Shown: one piece after another, positions 9,915 to 16,829 of the stretch | How the letters are laid out: every line of letters starts with the position of its first letter | How positions within the stretch are numbered: the first letter of the stretch is position 1 | NCBI GenBank assembly: GCA_009781755.1 | Contig: WQVD01000009.1 | Location: forward strand, 1-64,000 | DNA from: Defluviitaleaceae bacterium | GTDB taxonomy: Bacteria; Bacillota; Clostridia; Lachnospirales; WQUN01 | Direction of reading: 5' to 3' | DNA length: 64,000 nt | Program-made: the position numbers and the translations under genes | The notes under the pieces: model-generated | Database searches by the model: none | The model's input: only the letters and a program-made list of their open reading frames with translations | Told to the model about the DNA's origin: nothing

Positions 9915-10286
9915 TTACATGCCTTGGAATACTTCGATCTCTTTGGAGCCGGGGGCCAGCGTTACGATGGCCTTCTTGCGCTTAACCGTTGAACCGGGAG
10001 CGAACCCACGGCGCTGACGTTTTTTGGGGTGGCAGTTCATGGTGTTTACTTTGTCGACTTTGGTACCGGGGAAGAGTTTTTCCACCGCGTCTTTGACTTG
10101 GGTCTTGGTGGCATTGACGTGTACGTAGAAGGAATAAGCGGGGCGGATGTTCTTGTCGGTGCCGGGGTCGCGGCCTGCGTCGAGTTTCTTTTGTTGTTCG
10201 TCGTCCAGGCCGTGCTCCATGAATTTCATGCTCTTTTCGGTCATGAGCGGTTTGAGCAGGATGTCGTAATATTGTAGGTTAGCCAT
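9915..10286 (-). CDS. rplW: 50S ribosomal protein L23 with internal insertion
   Basis: 123 residues instead of about 95-100. The start (DILLKPLMTEKSM) and the rest (NATKTQVKDAVEKLFPGTKV, VNTMN) match L23. A hydrophilic insertion of about 25 residues (GLDDEQQKKLDAGRDPGTDK) sits between the first helix and the next strand. L23 is the docking site for SRP and trigger factor. Its ATG overlaps the rplD stop by one base. Confidence 0.96.
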   Translation of the reverse strand: MANLQYYDILLKPLMTEKSMKFMEHGLDDEQQKKLDAGRDPGTDKNIRPAYSFYVHVNATKTQVKDAVEKLFPGTKVDKVNTMNCHPKKRQRRGFAPGSTVKRKKAIVTLAPGSKEIEVFQGM

Positions 10287-10906
10287 TATGCGTACACCTC
10301 CTGCATTTGCTCTACGGCTTCCTTGGTGACGACAAAGCTGTCGTATTTGAGGATGTCGTAGACGTTGATGGTATTGACACCGGCGGTTTTGATGCCGGGA
10401 ACGTTGCGGGCGGAAAGCATGACGTTGGTGTTGGAGCCTGCGGTTACGATAAGTGCGCTTTGCGCGTTAAGCGCTTCGCATGCGCCTACCATGGCCTTTG
10501 TTTTGATTTCGGGCAATTCGAAAGTGTCCAGCACCACCAGCTTGTCCCGATTCACCTTGTCGGTCAAAGCGGATTTGAGCGCAAGACGCTTTTGCTTCTT
10601 ATTTAGTTTGATGGAGAAATCGCGAGGCTTGGGCGCGAAGATGACGCCACCACCGCGCCATTGAGGAGAACGGATAGAGCCTTGACGGGCGCGACCCGTA
10701 CCTTTTTGTCTCCATGGCTTGCGGCCACCGCCGCGTACTTCTGCGCGGGTCTTGGTGGATTTGGTGCCTTGGCGTTGGTTGGCCAGGAATTGCACCACGG
10801 CCATATGAACGGCATGCTCACTTACTTCAATGCCGAAAATAGCGTCGTTGAGCTCAATGGAACCCACGGTTTCGCCTTTAATATTTTTTACAGGAACTGT
10901 CGCCAT
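10286..10906 (-). CDS. rplD: 50S ribosomal protein L4
   Basis: 206 residues. The long internal loop reaching the exit tunnel ([20 protein letters not shown]) is clear, followed by [17 protein letters not shown]. In E. coli L4 represses the S10 operon; the leader of this operon contains hairpins but the mechanism cannot be inferred. Confidence 0.97.
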   Translation of the reverse strand: MATVPVKNIKGETVGSIELNDAIFGIEVSEHAVHMAVVQFLANQRQGTKSTKTRAEVRGGGRKPWRQKGTGRARQGSIRSPQWRGGGVIFAPKPRDFSIKLNKKQKRLALKSALTDKVNRDKLVVLDTFELPEIKTKAMVGACEALNAQSALIVTAGSNTNVMLSARNVPGIKTAGVNTINVYDILKYDSFVVTKEAVEQMQEVYA

Positions 10907-10912
10907 GAGGGG

Positions 10913-11548
10913 TTACTCCTTTACCGTGCTTTTTACCGTTACGAGCGCGCCTTTGATGCCGGGGATGGCACCTTTGACGAGCATAAGGTTCTTTTCGCCG
11001 TCTACGCGGACGATTTCAAGGTTTTGGACGGTGATTTTTTTGGCACCCATGTGACCGGCCATTTTTTTACCCTTGCGAACCTTACCGGGGGTGGTGCCGG
11101 GGCCCATGGAGCCCAAGCCGCGGTGATACTTAGAACCGTGGGTCATGGGGCCGCGGGTTTGGCCGTGACGCTTGATAGCGCCTTGGAAGCCCTTACCCTT
11201 GGAAACTGCAGAAATATCTACTTGGTCACCGGCGGCGAAGAAGTCAGCCTTGATTTCTGCACCTACTTCAAATGCATCGCAGTCTTCCAATTTAAATTCG
11301 CGCAGTACGCGTCGCACGGTTGCATCGCCTACGTGCGCTTTAAAGTGACCGGACACAGGTTTGGTCACTAAGTGTTTTTTGTGCTCGGTGAAACCGACTT
11401 GTAATGCGGCATAACCGTCTTTTTCCTTGGTCTTTTTTTGCACGACCAAGCAGGGGCCCGCTTCCAATACGGTAACGGGGACTACGGTGCCGTTTTCGGT
11501 GAAGATTTGCGTCATGCCCAACTTCTTGGCAAGGATTGCTTTTTTCAT
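10913..11548 (-). CDS. rplC: 50S ribosomal protein L3
   Basis: 211 residues, normal. It begins with [20 protein letters not shown] and has the L3 signature [20 protein letters not shown] and the [20 protein letters not shown] loop near the peptidyl transferase centre. It lies downstream of rpsJ after a 50-bp gap. Confidence 0.98.
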   Translation of the reverse strand: MKKAILAKKLGMTQIFTENGTVVPVTVLEAGPCLVVQKKTKEKDGYAALQVGFTEHKKHLVTKPVSGHFKAHVGDATVRRVLREFKLEDCDAFEVGAEIKADFFAAGDQVDISAVSKGKGFQGAIKRHGQTRGPMTHGSKYHRGLGSMGPGTTPGKVRKGKKMAGHMGAKKITVQNLEIVRVDGEKNLMLVKGAIPGIKGALVTVKSTVKE

Positions 11549-11598
11549 GGCCGGGAATCTCCTATCTCAAAACTTGCTGTATATCGGTTGATTAATAA

Positions 11599-11910
11599 CT
11601 ACATTACTTTGAGGGCGATATTAACGCCGTCGGGCAGGTCGAGGCGCATTAGCGCGTCTACGGTTTTCTGCGTAGGCATCAATATGTCGATGAGGCGCTT
11701 ATGGGTGCGCATTTCGAATTGCTCGCGGGAGTCTTTGTACTTGTGCACCGCGCGCAGGATGGTCACCACTTCTTTGCGCGTAGGCAGGGGGATGGGGCCG
11801 GAAATGGCCGCACCGGTACGCTTGGCAGTTTCGATAATTTGTGCCACGGATTGGTCAATGAGTTTGTGGTCGTAGGCTTTTAAATTAATGCGAATTTTTT
11901 GGCCGGTCAT
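11599..11910 (-). CDS. rpsJ: 30S ribosomal protein S10
   Basis: 103 residues, standard length. It shows [17 protein letters not shown] and the signature near [12 protein letters not shown]. It is the first gene of the operon and has a strong AGGAGG site eight bases before the ATG. Besides its 30S role, S10 is NusE in antitermination. Confidence 0.98.
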   Translation of the reverse strand: MTGQKIRINLKAYDHKLIDQSVAQIIETAKRTGAAISGPIPLPTRKEVVTILRAVHKYKDSREQFEMRTHKRLIDILMPTQKTVDALMRLDLPDGVNIALKVM

Positions 11911-11951
11911 GGATTACCTCCTGTTTGCACACGCGACCGGGTGTGTCGCGC

Positions 11952-11982
11952 GCGTCGGCAGAATATTAGAATTTGGCCGACG
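11952..11982 (-). promoter_or_regulatory. Hairpin in the S10 operon leader
   Basis: Just downstream of the promoter the leader can form a 7-bp stem, CGTCGGC pairing with GCCGACG around a 17-nt AU-rich loop. A second GC-rich pairing (GCGACCGGGTGTGTCGC, 11934-11950) follows before the rpsJ ribosome binding site. This could be an autoregulatory leader; no known family motif is recognised. Confidence 0.45.
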
Positions 11983-11989
11983 ATGAGAG

Positions 11990-12018
11990 AGTATACACGT
12001 CGTTTGATTCAATTGCAA
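11990..12018 (-). promoter_or_regulatory. Promoter of the S10-spc operon
   Basis: On the minus strand a TTGCAA -35 box (12018-12013) and a TATACT -10 box (11995-11990) are separated by exactly 17 bp. This gives a leader of about 75 nt before rpsJ. No other sigma-A-like promoter of this quality was noticed inside the ribosomal block. Confidence 0.8.
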
Positions 12019-12028
12019 GTCTTTTGAG

Positions 12029-12083
12029 AAAAAAAGTTCATAACCGCATGAGCGGAGGGTATGGCGAATGTGCGAGTGCGGTT
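12029..12083 (-). terminator. Terminator of the Rmt-like gene; also a member of a dispersed repeat
   Basis: On the minus strand AACCGCA (12083-12077) pairs with TGCGGTT (12048-12042), with a nested CCGC/GCGG hairpin, followed by seven T residues (12035-12029). A related sequence appears at 27011-27068 and, inverted, at 27196-27250, so this terminator belongs to a dispersed repeat. Confidence 0.6.
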
Positions 12084-12095
12084 TTTGGCGGGGTG

Positions 12096-12884
12096 TTACC
12101 GCTTTAATATGTAGATTTGTTCGTTGTTGATTTGCGCTTCGGCTTGGAGGTTGAAGGGAGCGAGCTGGCCATTGGATAAGGCGTTTTGGAAGGCTTGGCG
12201 GTAGTGTTGCGCCATGCCTTTTTCTTTGCCGGTTAGGGATTTTGTGGGATAGGTGATTACTAGGTGGTTTACTTCTAGGGAGCGGACTAGGGCGAAGCCG
12301 CTGCCGTTGGCTTGCGCCTCCAGGACGGGGATTAATTTGAAGAGGAAAGCTACATCGGCGGGGGAGGGTTGTGCGTGGGCGATTAGGTCGGCGCAGTCGG
12401 CGCTTTGCGGCAACCCACATAGCTTTAAGAAGCGGTTAATTAAGGTCGCTTGGCGGGTGCAGATATCTAGCGCGTGGTAATTTCGCACATCGGCATGTGG
12501 TTCCTTCGCGCGGAGTTCTTTCAATATAATAGGCAACGCGAACGGGTTGAAGCCGCAGCCAAGGTCGAGGACGGACGCGGGGGGCGGCATGTGGTCTAAG
12601 ATGAATCGGTAGAATTGCGGGTAGAATGGCAACCGCTCGCGGGTGGACGCGTGAAGACGCAGGAATTCCGCGGAGTCGGCTTCGATGCCAATGTTTTCTT
12701 TTTCCCAGGCGTCCAATAAAGCGGACGCTTTTTTATATGTATTGGGCGAATTGTACGCGCCGTAGAGTTGGTGTAGGCGGGTTTTGGCGGACTTTTCGGC
12801 TTTGGGATTTTCGCCGTGCTTCGCCCGCTCCTCGGCGGTGATACGCGCGAGGAGGGGCGGGTGCAGGGCTTCGTATTTTTTCAT
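12096..12884 (-). CDS. ArmA/Rmt-like 16S rRNA (guanine-N7) methyltransferase
   Basis: 262 residues. Compared from memory with ArmA it keeps the same landmarks in order: KTRLHQLYGAY, then LHASTRERLPFYPQFYRFIL, the SAM-binding VLDLGCGFNPFALP, YHALDI, VAFLFKLIPVLEAQ and TYPTKSLTGKEKGMAQHY, ending with NEQIYIL. This family methylates N7 of G1405 in 16S rRNA and gives high-level resistance to 4,6-disubstituted aminoglycosides. It follows the VOC gene by 3 bp, so coupled translation is likely. No mobile element flanks it. Target site and activity are inferred from family resemblance. Confidence 0.85.
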   Translation of the reverse strand: MKKYEALHPPLLARITAEERAKHGENPKAEKSAKTRLHQLYGAYNSPNTYKKASALLDAWEKENIGIEADSAEFLRLHASTRERLPFYPQFYRFILDHMPPPASVLDLGCGFNPFALPIILKELRAKEPHADVRNYHALDICTRQATLINRFLKLCGLPQSADCADLIAHAQPSPADVAFLFKLIPVLEAQANGSGFALVRSLEVNHLVITYPTKSLTGKEKGMAQHYRQAFQNALSNGQLAPFNLQAEAQINNEQIYILKR

Positions 12885-12887
12885 TGA

Positions 12888-13325
12888 TTACCTGTGGCCG
12901 GCGATTTCGTCGCTTCCTTTTAAAGTGAGCTGCCATGTGAAGCCGAATTTATCCGTAACCATGGCGTAGCATTCGCTCCAAAAGGTGGCTTGTGGCTCCA
13001 TGGCTACGTTACCGCCGTCTTTGAGGTGGTCGAAGGCAGCCTTCAAGGCTTCCGCCGTGTCAAACATAATGGCCACAGAGAAGTTGCTGCCCGCGGTATA
13101 CGGCATGCTCGGTGGGTTGTCGCACAGCATGAGGACGGTTTCGCCCATGTCGATTTGCGCGTGCAGGATGAGGCCGGCAATTTCCGGCGGGGTGACGTAG
13201 CCGTGGTCGGCCGGGGCATCGCCGTAGCGCGACTGCATGTTGACCTTGGTGTCAAAGGCCTTCGCGTAGAAGGCCAAGGCCTCGGCGCAGTTGCCGTTGA
13301 ATACCAGTTGCGGTGCCAGTTGCAT
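12888..13325 (-). CDS. VOC-family (glyoxalase/PhnB-like) protein
   Basis: 145 residues from the ATG at 13325, which has AAAGGAAG six bases upstream; a longer open frame lacks a good site. The start LAPQLVFNGNCAEALAFYAK and the end TDKFGFTWQLTLKG are typical of PhnB/YjdN-like VOC proteins, with an EALKAAFDHLKDGGNV helix. VOC proteins bind metals or ligands, and some confer resistance to bleomycin or fosfomycin. Substrate unknown. It lies between a PNPOx-like gene and the Rmt-like gene. Confidence 0.85.
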   Translation of the reverse strand: MQLAPQLVFNGNCAEALAFYAKAFDTKVNMQSRYGDAPADHGYVTPPEIAGLILHAQIDMGETVLMLCDNPPSMPYTAGSNFSVAIMFDTAEALKAAFDHLKDGGNVAMEPQATFWSECYAMVTDKFGFTWQLTLKGSDEIAGHR

Positions 13326-13338
13326 AAGAATCTTCCTT

Positions 13339-13764
13339 TCAGATAATTGTAAAATCTTCAAGTTTAAAATCTGCATAAAACCTACCTGCTATTGTAACAA
13401 ATTTAAGCACACAAAAATCAGGGTCGGTAAAAGATTTTTGAGGGTATGCATCTTTGAATATACCTTGCCAATATCTTTCTTTGATATTCATGTCGGTCAC
13501 AATCTCTATATTACCCTTTAGCAAACATCCTTTGAACCAGATAAGTTTTCGCTTGTAAAAATAGACACTGGTTTTTGGATTTACAGTTATTTCGGCAACG
13601 AACTTAGAAGATGCATTTGTGCAAAAATAAAGCTCATTTAATGATTCTCTATACTTGCCCGGAATAACCGCCTTTGTCATTGGATAACCGTCTGAACCTA
13701 TGCAGGATAAAATAAATGTATTGACTTTTTGGTGCAATTTTTCAGCCTTATCTTGTGCTTTCAT
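13339..13764 (-). CDS. Pyridoxamine 5'-phosphate oxidase-family protein
   Basis: 141 residues from ATG 13764, chosen because GGGAGG lies four bases upstream; the longer frame has no such site. The sequence GSDGYPMTKAVIPG, then LYFCTNASSKFVAEI and KTSVYFY, resembles the split-barrel flavin/F420-binding PNPOx family (general stress protein 26 type). It is more AT-rich than its neighbours. It is 13 bp upstream of the VOC gene and likely cotranscribed. Substrate unknown; relatives include NimA-type nitroimidazole resistance proteins. Confidence 0.75.
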   Translation of the reverse strand: MKAQDKAEKLHQKVNTFILSCIGSDGYPMTKAVIPGKYRESLNELYFCTNASSKFVAEITVNPKTSVYFYKRKLIWFKGCLLKGNIEIVTDMNIKERYWQGIFKDAYPQKSFTDPDFCVLKFVTIAGRFYADFKLEDFTII

Positions 13765-13809
13765 GATTCCTCCCTTATGAAATCTATAGCGCAACACATT
13801 GTTTATGCG

Positions 13810-14883
13810 TCACTTCCCCGCGCGCAACAATTCCATGAGCAGGGTGTAGAAACGTAGGTTGTGGATGGTCGCCAGCCGTGCGCCTAGGCTGTCGCCGATG
13901 CTCACCAAGTGGCGCAAGTATGCGCGGGAGTAATTTTGGCAGGTGTGACAATCGCACAGGGTGGACACGGGGCGGTTATCGCGGCGATGAACATCGTCCA
14001 GGATATAGTGATAGGTATAAAAAGAGCGCGACAAGTCGATTTGGTCGCGCGTTTCAAAGGCTTCATTAAATACATACAAGCGGTGGTGCCGCGCCTCGCG
14101 TGTCGGGATGACGCAATCGAATAGGTTGTAGCTCATGCGCACGCAGGCCACGATGTTTTCGGGGCGGCCTACGCCCATGGCATATTTGATGCCGCCGTCG
14201 GGCATGAGCGCGGCTGTATGCGCCAAGATATCTTCGGTCAGCCGCCCTTGTTGGTCCAGCGGCCACCCGCCGAAGCCGAAGCCGGAGAAACCCATTTGGA
14301 TGAGCGCGTCGGCGCATTCTTTGCGCAGGGCGGGTTCGTTGCCGCCTTGGATGATGCCGAAGAGTTGCGCATCTTTTTTTTGCTTGCTTGCGCGGTTGAA
14401 TGTGTCCATGGACTGCTTGCCCCAGCGGATGGTCGTTTCTACGGACTTTGCCTGCGTTTCGTAGGGGTCAGCGGGATGCGTGCAGTAATCCAATGCCATC
14501 AGCACGTCTGCGCCGTAGGCCAACTGCGACTGGATGCACTTCTCGGGCGATAACAGCACCTTCTTGCCATCGCGGCGAAAAATAATCCCATCGCGGCGTA
14601 TTTCCCCCATGCTCGCATTTTCACGCAGCAGCGAGAACACTTGAAACCCACCCGAATCCGTGATAATCGGCCGCTGCCAATTCGCAAATGCATGCAGCCC
14701 GCCCAACGCCTTGACCGTAGCCGCGCCGGGTTTGGTCATGAGGTGATAAGTGTTCATAATCAGCCCGTCCACGCCCGCGTTCACCAAATCGGTAGAATCC
14801 ACGCAACGCACCACGCCGCGCGTACCATCCGGGAAAAACGCAGGCAACGGGACGCTGCCGTGCGGGGTGTGCAAATGGGTCAT
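13810..14883 (-). CDS. tgt: tRNA-guanine transglycosylase
   Basis: 357 residues from ATG 14883, which follows GGAAGGAA; the longer frame is not needed. It exchanges G34 for a queuine precursor in GUN-anticodon tRNAs. DSGGFQVFS, the catalytic FDCVIPTREARH region and the zinc site (CDCHTC and a later His in RHL) are present. No queuosine biosynthesis genes are adjacent. Confidence 0.96.
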   Translation of the reverse strand: MTHLHTPHGSVPLPAFFPDGTRGVVRCVDSTDLVNAGVDGLIMNTYHLMTKPGAATVKALGGLHAFANWQRPIITDSGGFQVFSLLRENASMGEIRRDGIIFRRDGKKVLLSPEKCIQSQLAYGADVLMALDYCTHPADPYETQAKSVETTIRWGKQSMDTFNRASKQKKDAQLFGIIQGGNEPALRKECADALIQMGFSGFGFGGWPLDQQGRLTEDILAHTAALMPDGGIKYAMGVGRPENIVACVRMSYNLFDCVIPTREARHHRLYVFNEAFETRDQIDLSRSFYTYHYILDDVHRRDNRPVSTLCDCHTCQNYSRAYLRHLVSIGDSLGARLATIHNLRFYTLLMELLRAGK

Positions 14884-14923
14884 GGGCGATTCCTTCCGAG
14901 AAAAAAATGTGCTACTGCGTTGA

Positions 14924-14951
14924 AGTATACAGGAAAAGCGGCGATTTGCCA
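14924..14951 (-). promoter_or_regulatory. Probable promoter of tgt
   Basis: On the minus strand TGGCAA (14951-14946) and TATACT (14929-14924) are separated by 16 bp, about 40 bp before the tgt start codon. Confidence 0.5.
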
Positions 14952-14970
14952 CGCGGGCATTTGGACTTCA

Positions 14971-15011
14971 GTTGGTAACTGTGCGTTACCAAATGGTCGC
15001 AACTTGCGACC
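14971..15011. repeat. Two adjacent palindromes downstream of the chromate transporter genes
   Basis: TTGGTAAC/GTTACCAA and GGTCGC/GCGACC hairpins lie back to back in the 137-bp gap between tgt and the chromate transporter. The second (GGTCGCAACTTGCGACC, 14995-15011) recurs identically inside the ATP-grasp gene at 58726-58742. There is no T run, so an intrinsic terminator is unlikely. Confidence 0.5.
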
Positions 15012-15020
15012 GGTTGAATT

Positions 15021-15551
15021 CTACCCCAGCAATAACGCGCCATAAATCAACGCACCCAGCACCACCAGCGCGGGGTGCGCCTTCAATTTGGTCAAGCAAA
15101 CCAACGCCCCGCCGCCCAAAATCAATAAATGCACCCAGCCGACACCGTTCCAAGTAGAAATAAAATTGCGCAGTGCAATATCCGCCAGCAACACCGCTAT
15201 GGTAGGCCGGATATACTGCGTCAGCCTTTTTATCTGCGGCGCGTCCTTGTAGCGCGTCAGCAACCCCATCAACGCCAGCATCATCACCAATGATGGCGCA
15301 ACCGTAGCAAAAATCGCCACACTCGCCCCTAAGAATCCCGCCTGTGAAGACCCAATAAAAGCCGCCATCTTGACCGCAATCGGCCCCGGCAAGGCGTTGC
15401 CCATCGCCAACACCTCGGCAAATTCATACCCCGTCAGCCACTCAAACGAAGTCACCACTTCATGCTCAATCAGCGGGATAATCGAAGGCCCACCCCCATA
15501 TCCCATAAAGTTGGCAATAAAAAACACCCAAAATATTTCCAAATAAATCAC
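15021..15551 (-). CDS. Chromate transporter family protein, second subunit
   Basis: 176 residues, one CHR domain with about five or six membrane segments. The family motif GYGGGPSIIPLIEHEVV near the N-terminus and MGNALPGPIAVKMAAFIG are clear. Short single-domain CHR proteins work as pairs. It overlaps the stop of the other subunit by 4 bp. Chromate may not be the physiological substrate; the direct evidence is the family. Confidence 0.9.
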   Translation of the reverse strand: MIYLEIFWVFFIANFMGYGGGPSIIPLIEHEVVTSFEWLTGYEFAEVLAMGNALPGPIAVKMAAFIGSSQAGFLGASVAIFATVAPSLVMMLALMGLLTRYKDAPQIKRLTQYIRPTIAVLLADIALRNFISTWNGVGWVHLLILGGGALVCLTKLKAHPALVVLGALIYGALLLG

Positions 15552-16126
15552 GCCGCACCCTCCTCATCCACGGGCGGCTTCTTAAACAACCCCCAAATTT
15601 TATCCCCCACAAAAGCCCACAAAAAAAGCCCGCCCAGCACAACCGCCGGATGCAAGCCCAAAAACCAAAACAACGGGAAAACTACCACCGCATGCAACAA
15701 CGTAGTCAGCCGCCCCAATCCCTTAAAAGCAATCTCAATAAACTGCCAAGCCATGATCGCCATCAGCACGCCCACCACAGGCACCATCGCCCGCGTCATC
15801 CCCTGCGCCCATGATTCCTCCGCAAAGTGCGACAACGTAGTCAAAAGCACCACCATCAACACAGCCGTAGGCAGAACCATCCCCGCCAACCCCATCAAGC
15901 AGCCGCCCACGCCCCCCACCTTGTACCCAATATATCCCGCCATCTTCGTATTAATAGGACCCGGCAACGCATTACCCACCGCTACCACTTCGGCAAAAGC
16001 CTCATCGTCCATCCATCCATACCGCGCCACCACTTCGCGCCGCACAAAAGGAATTGAAGCGGGCCCCCCTCCCCAACACAACAACCCACTACGCGCAAAT
16101 GCTAAAAATATCTGTAAATATTTCAT
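15548..16126 (-). CDS. Chromate transporter family protein, first subunit
   Basis: 192 residues from ATG 16126, placed by GGAGG seven bases upstream. CWGGGPASIPFVRREVV and VGNALPGPINTKMAGYIG are the CHR-domain motifs. With the following gene it forms the usual short-chain heteromeric pair. Membrane protein; proposed role is chromate/sulfate-type anion movement. Confidence 0.9.
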   Translation of the reverse strand: MKYLQIFLAFARSGLLCWGGGPASIPFVRREVVARYGWMDDEAFAEVVAVGNALPGPINTKMAGYIGYKVGGVGGCLMGLAGMVLPTAVLMVVLLTTLSHFAEESWAQGMTRAMVPVVGVLMAIMAWQFIEIAFKGLGRLTTLLHAVVVFPLFWFLGLHPAVVLGGLFLWAFVGDKIWGLFKKPPVDEEGAA

Positions 16127-16356
16127 ACAATTCCTCCGATAACTAGCCATGCCCCGCTAGGGGTACAGCCAGCAAGCACATAAAAAGTTAATCAAATTAG
16201 TAGGAGCAACCCTTGCATTGTACAAAAAAATCCAACCCCACGCGACCCATTCAACCTATTAGCCACACTAATAACTTGAATCACCACCAATTACTCCCAC
16301 AAATTTAATATTTCTCACTGTTCGGGTGCGGGGTAATATATCAACGCATGGCGGCT
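16127..16356. other. Divergent intergenic region
   Basis: This 230-bp stretch separates the divergent chromate transporter and c-di-AMP operons. It is AT-rich and contains short runs of A/T and a possible weak minus-strand promoter, but no gene, repeat copy or RNA family that I recognise. Confidence 0.5.
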
Positions 16357-16385
16357 TTGCACCCACGCACCACCTTTGATATAAT
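16357..16385 (+). promoter_or_regulatory. Promoter of the c-di-AMP (cdaA) operon
   Basis: TTGCAC (16357-16362) and TATAAT (16380-16385) are separated by 17 bp. The ATG of the first gene follows 24 bp after the -10 box, with GGAGG in between, so the leader is very short. Confidence 0.75.
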
Positions 16386-16409
16386 ACAAAAAAACTGCAT
16401 GGAGGTTGT

Positions 16410-16829
16410 ATGCAGCAGAAAATTATTACGATGACGCAGCTGGCTTTGTACGACAAGCACAAAGGCACTGCCGATCAAAACGCCAATGATTACTTCCGCC
16501 ACGATTATATCTACCGCAAGAACCTAGCAACCCGCTTAGCCGTGGGGTTTGGCGGGTTAATTGCGTTGGTGCTATATATTGGGCGTGATATTTTGATATA
16601 CGGTGCGGATGTTTTCGAGCTGGACTTTGCTGGGTATATGCGCGACTCGATTTTCTTTATACTAGCGATATTGGCACTGTATTCACTCATTGGCACCATC
16701 CAAGGCACGCGCGAGTATTATCTGGTGCAAAAAAGATTGACGCGTTACATGGCACTGGTGCGCCAATTGGAGCGCATCAATGAACGCGCCGCACGCGCCA
16801 CTACGTCCGACGCAAAGGAGCCACAATGA
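16410..16829 (+). CDS. Small membrane protein of unknown function
   Basis: 139 residues, not recognised. A polar N-terminus of about 40 residues (with Tyr and His) precedes two hydrophobic segments at roughly 43-65 and 82-105. A basic, helical C-terminal tail (about 110-139) follows. GGAGG lies four bases before the ATG. Its last codons overlap the next gene by 4 bp (ATGA). As the first gene of the cdaA operon it may belong to the same membrane complex or pathway; this is inference from position only. Confidence 0.7.
   Translation: MQQKIITMTQLALYDKHKGTADQNANDYFRHDYIYRKNLATRLAVGFGGLIALVLYIGRDILIYGADVFELDFAGYMRDSIFFILAILALYSLIGTIQGTREYYLVQKRLTRYMALVRQLERINERAARATTSDAKEPQ

Noticed and set aside
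10661-11371. 236-codon plus-strand open frame opposite rplC/rplD
   Set aside because: It lies antisense to two intact ribosomal genes, has no ribosome binding site and no recognisable domain; a shadow of GC-rich codons. The same applies to 5836-6531 and 9207-9869.
12096-12884. Recent acquisition of the Rmt-like gene on a mobile element
   Set aside because: No transposase, integrase or terminal repeats nearby, and base composition resembles its neighbours; only a dispersed terminator repeat is adjacent.
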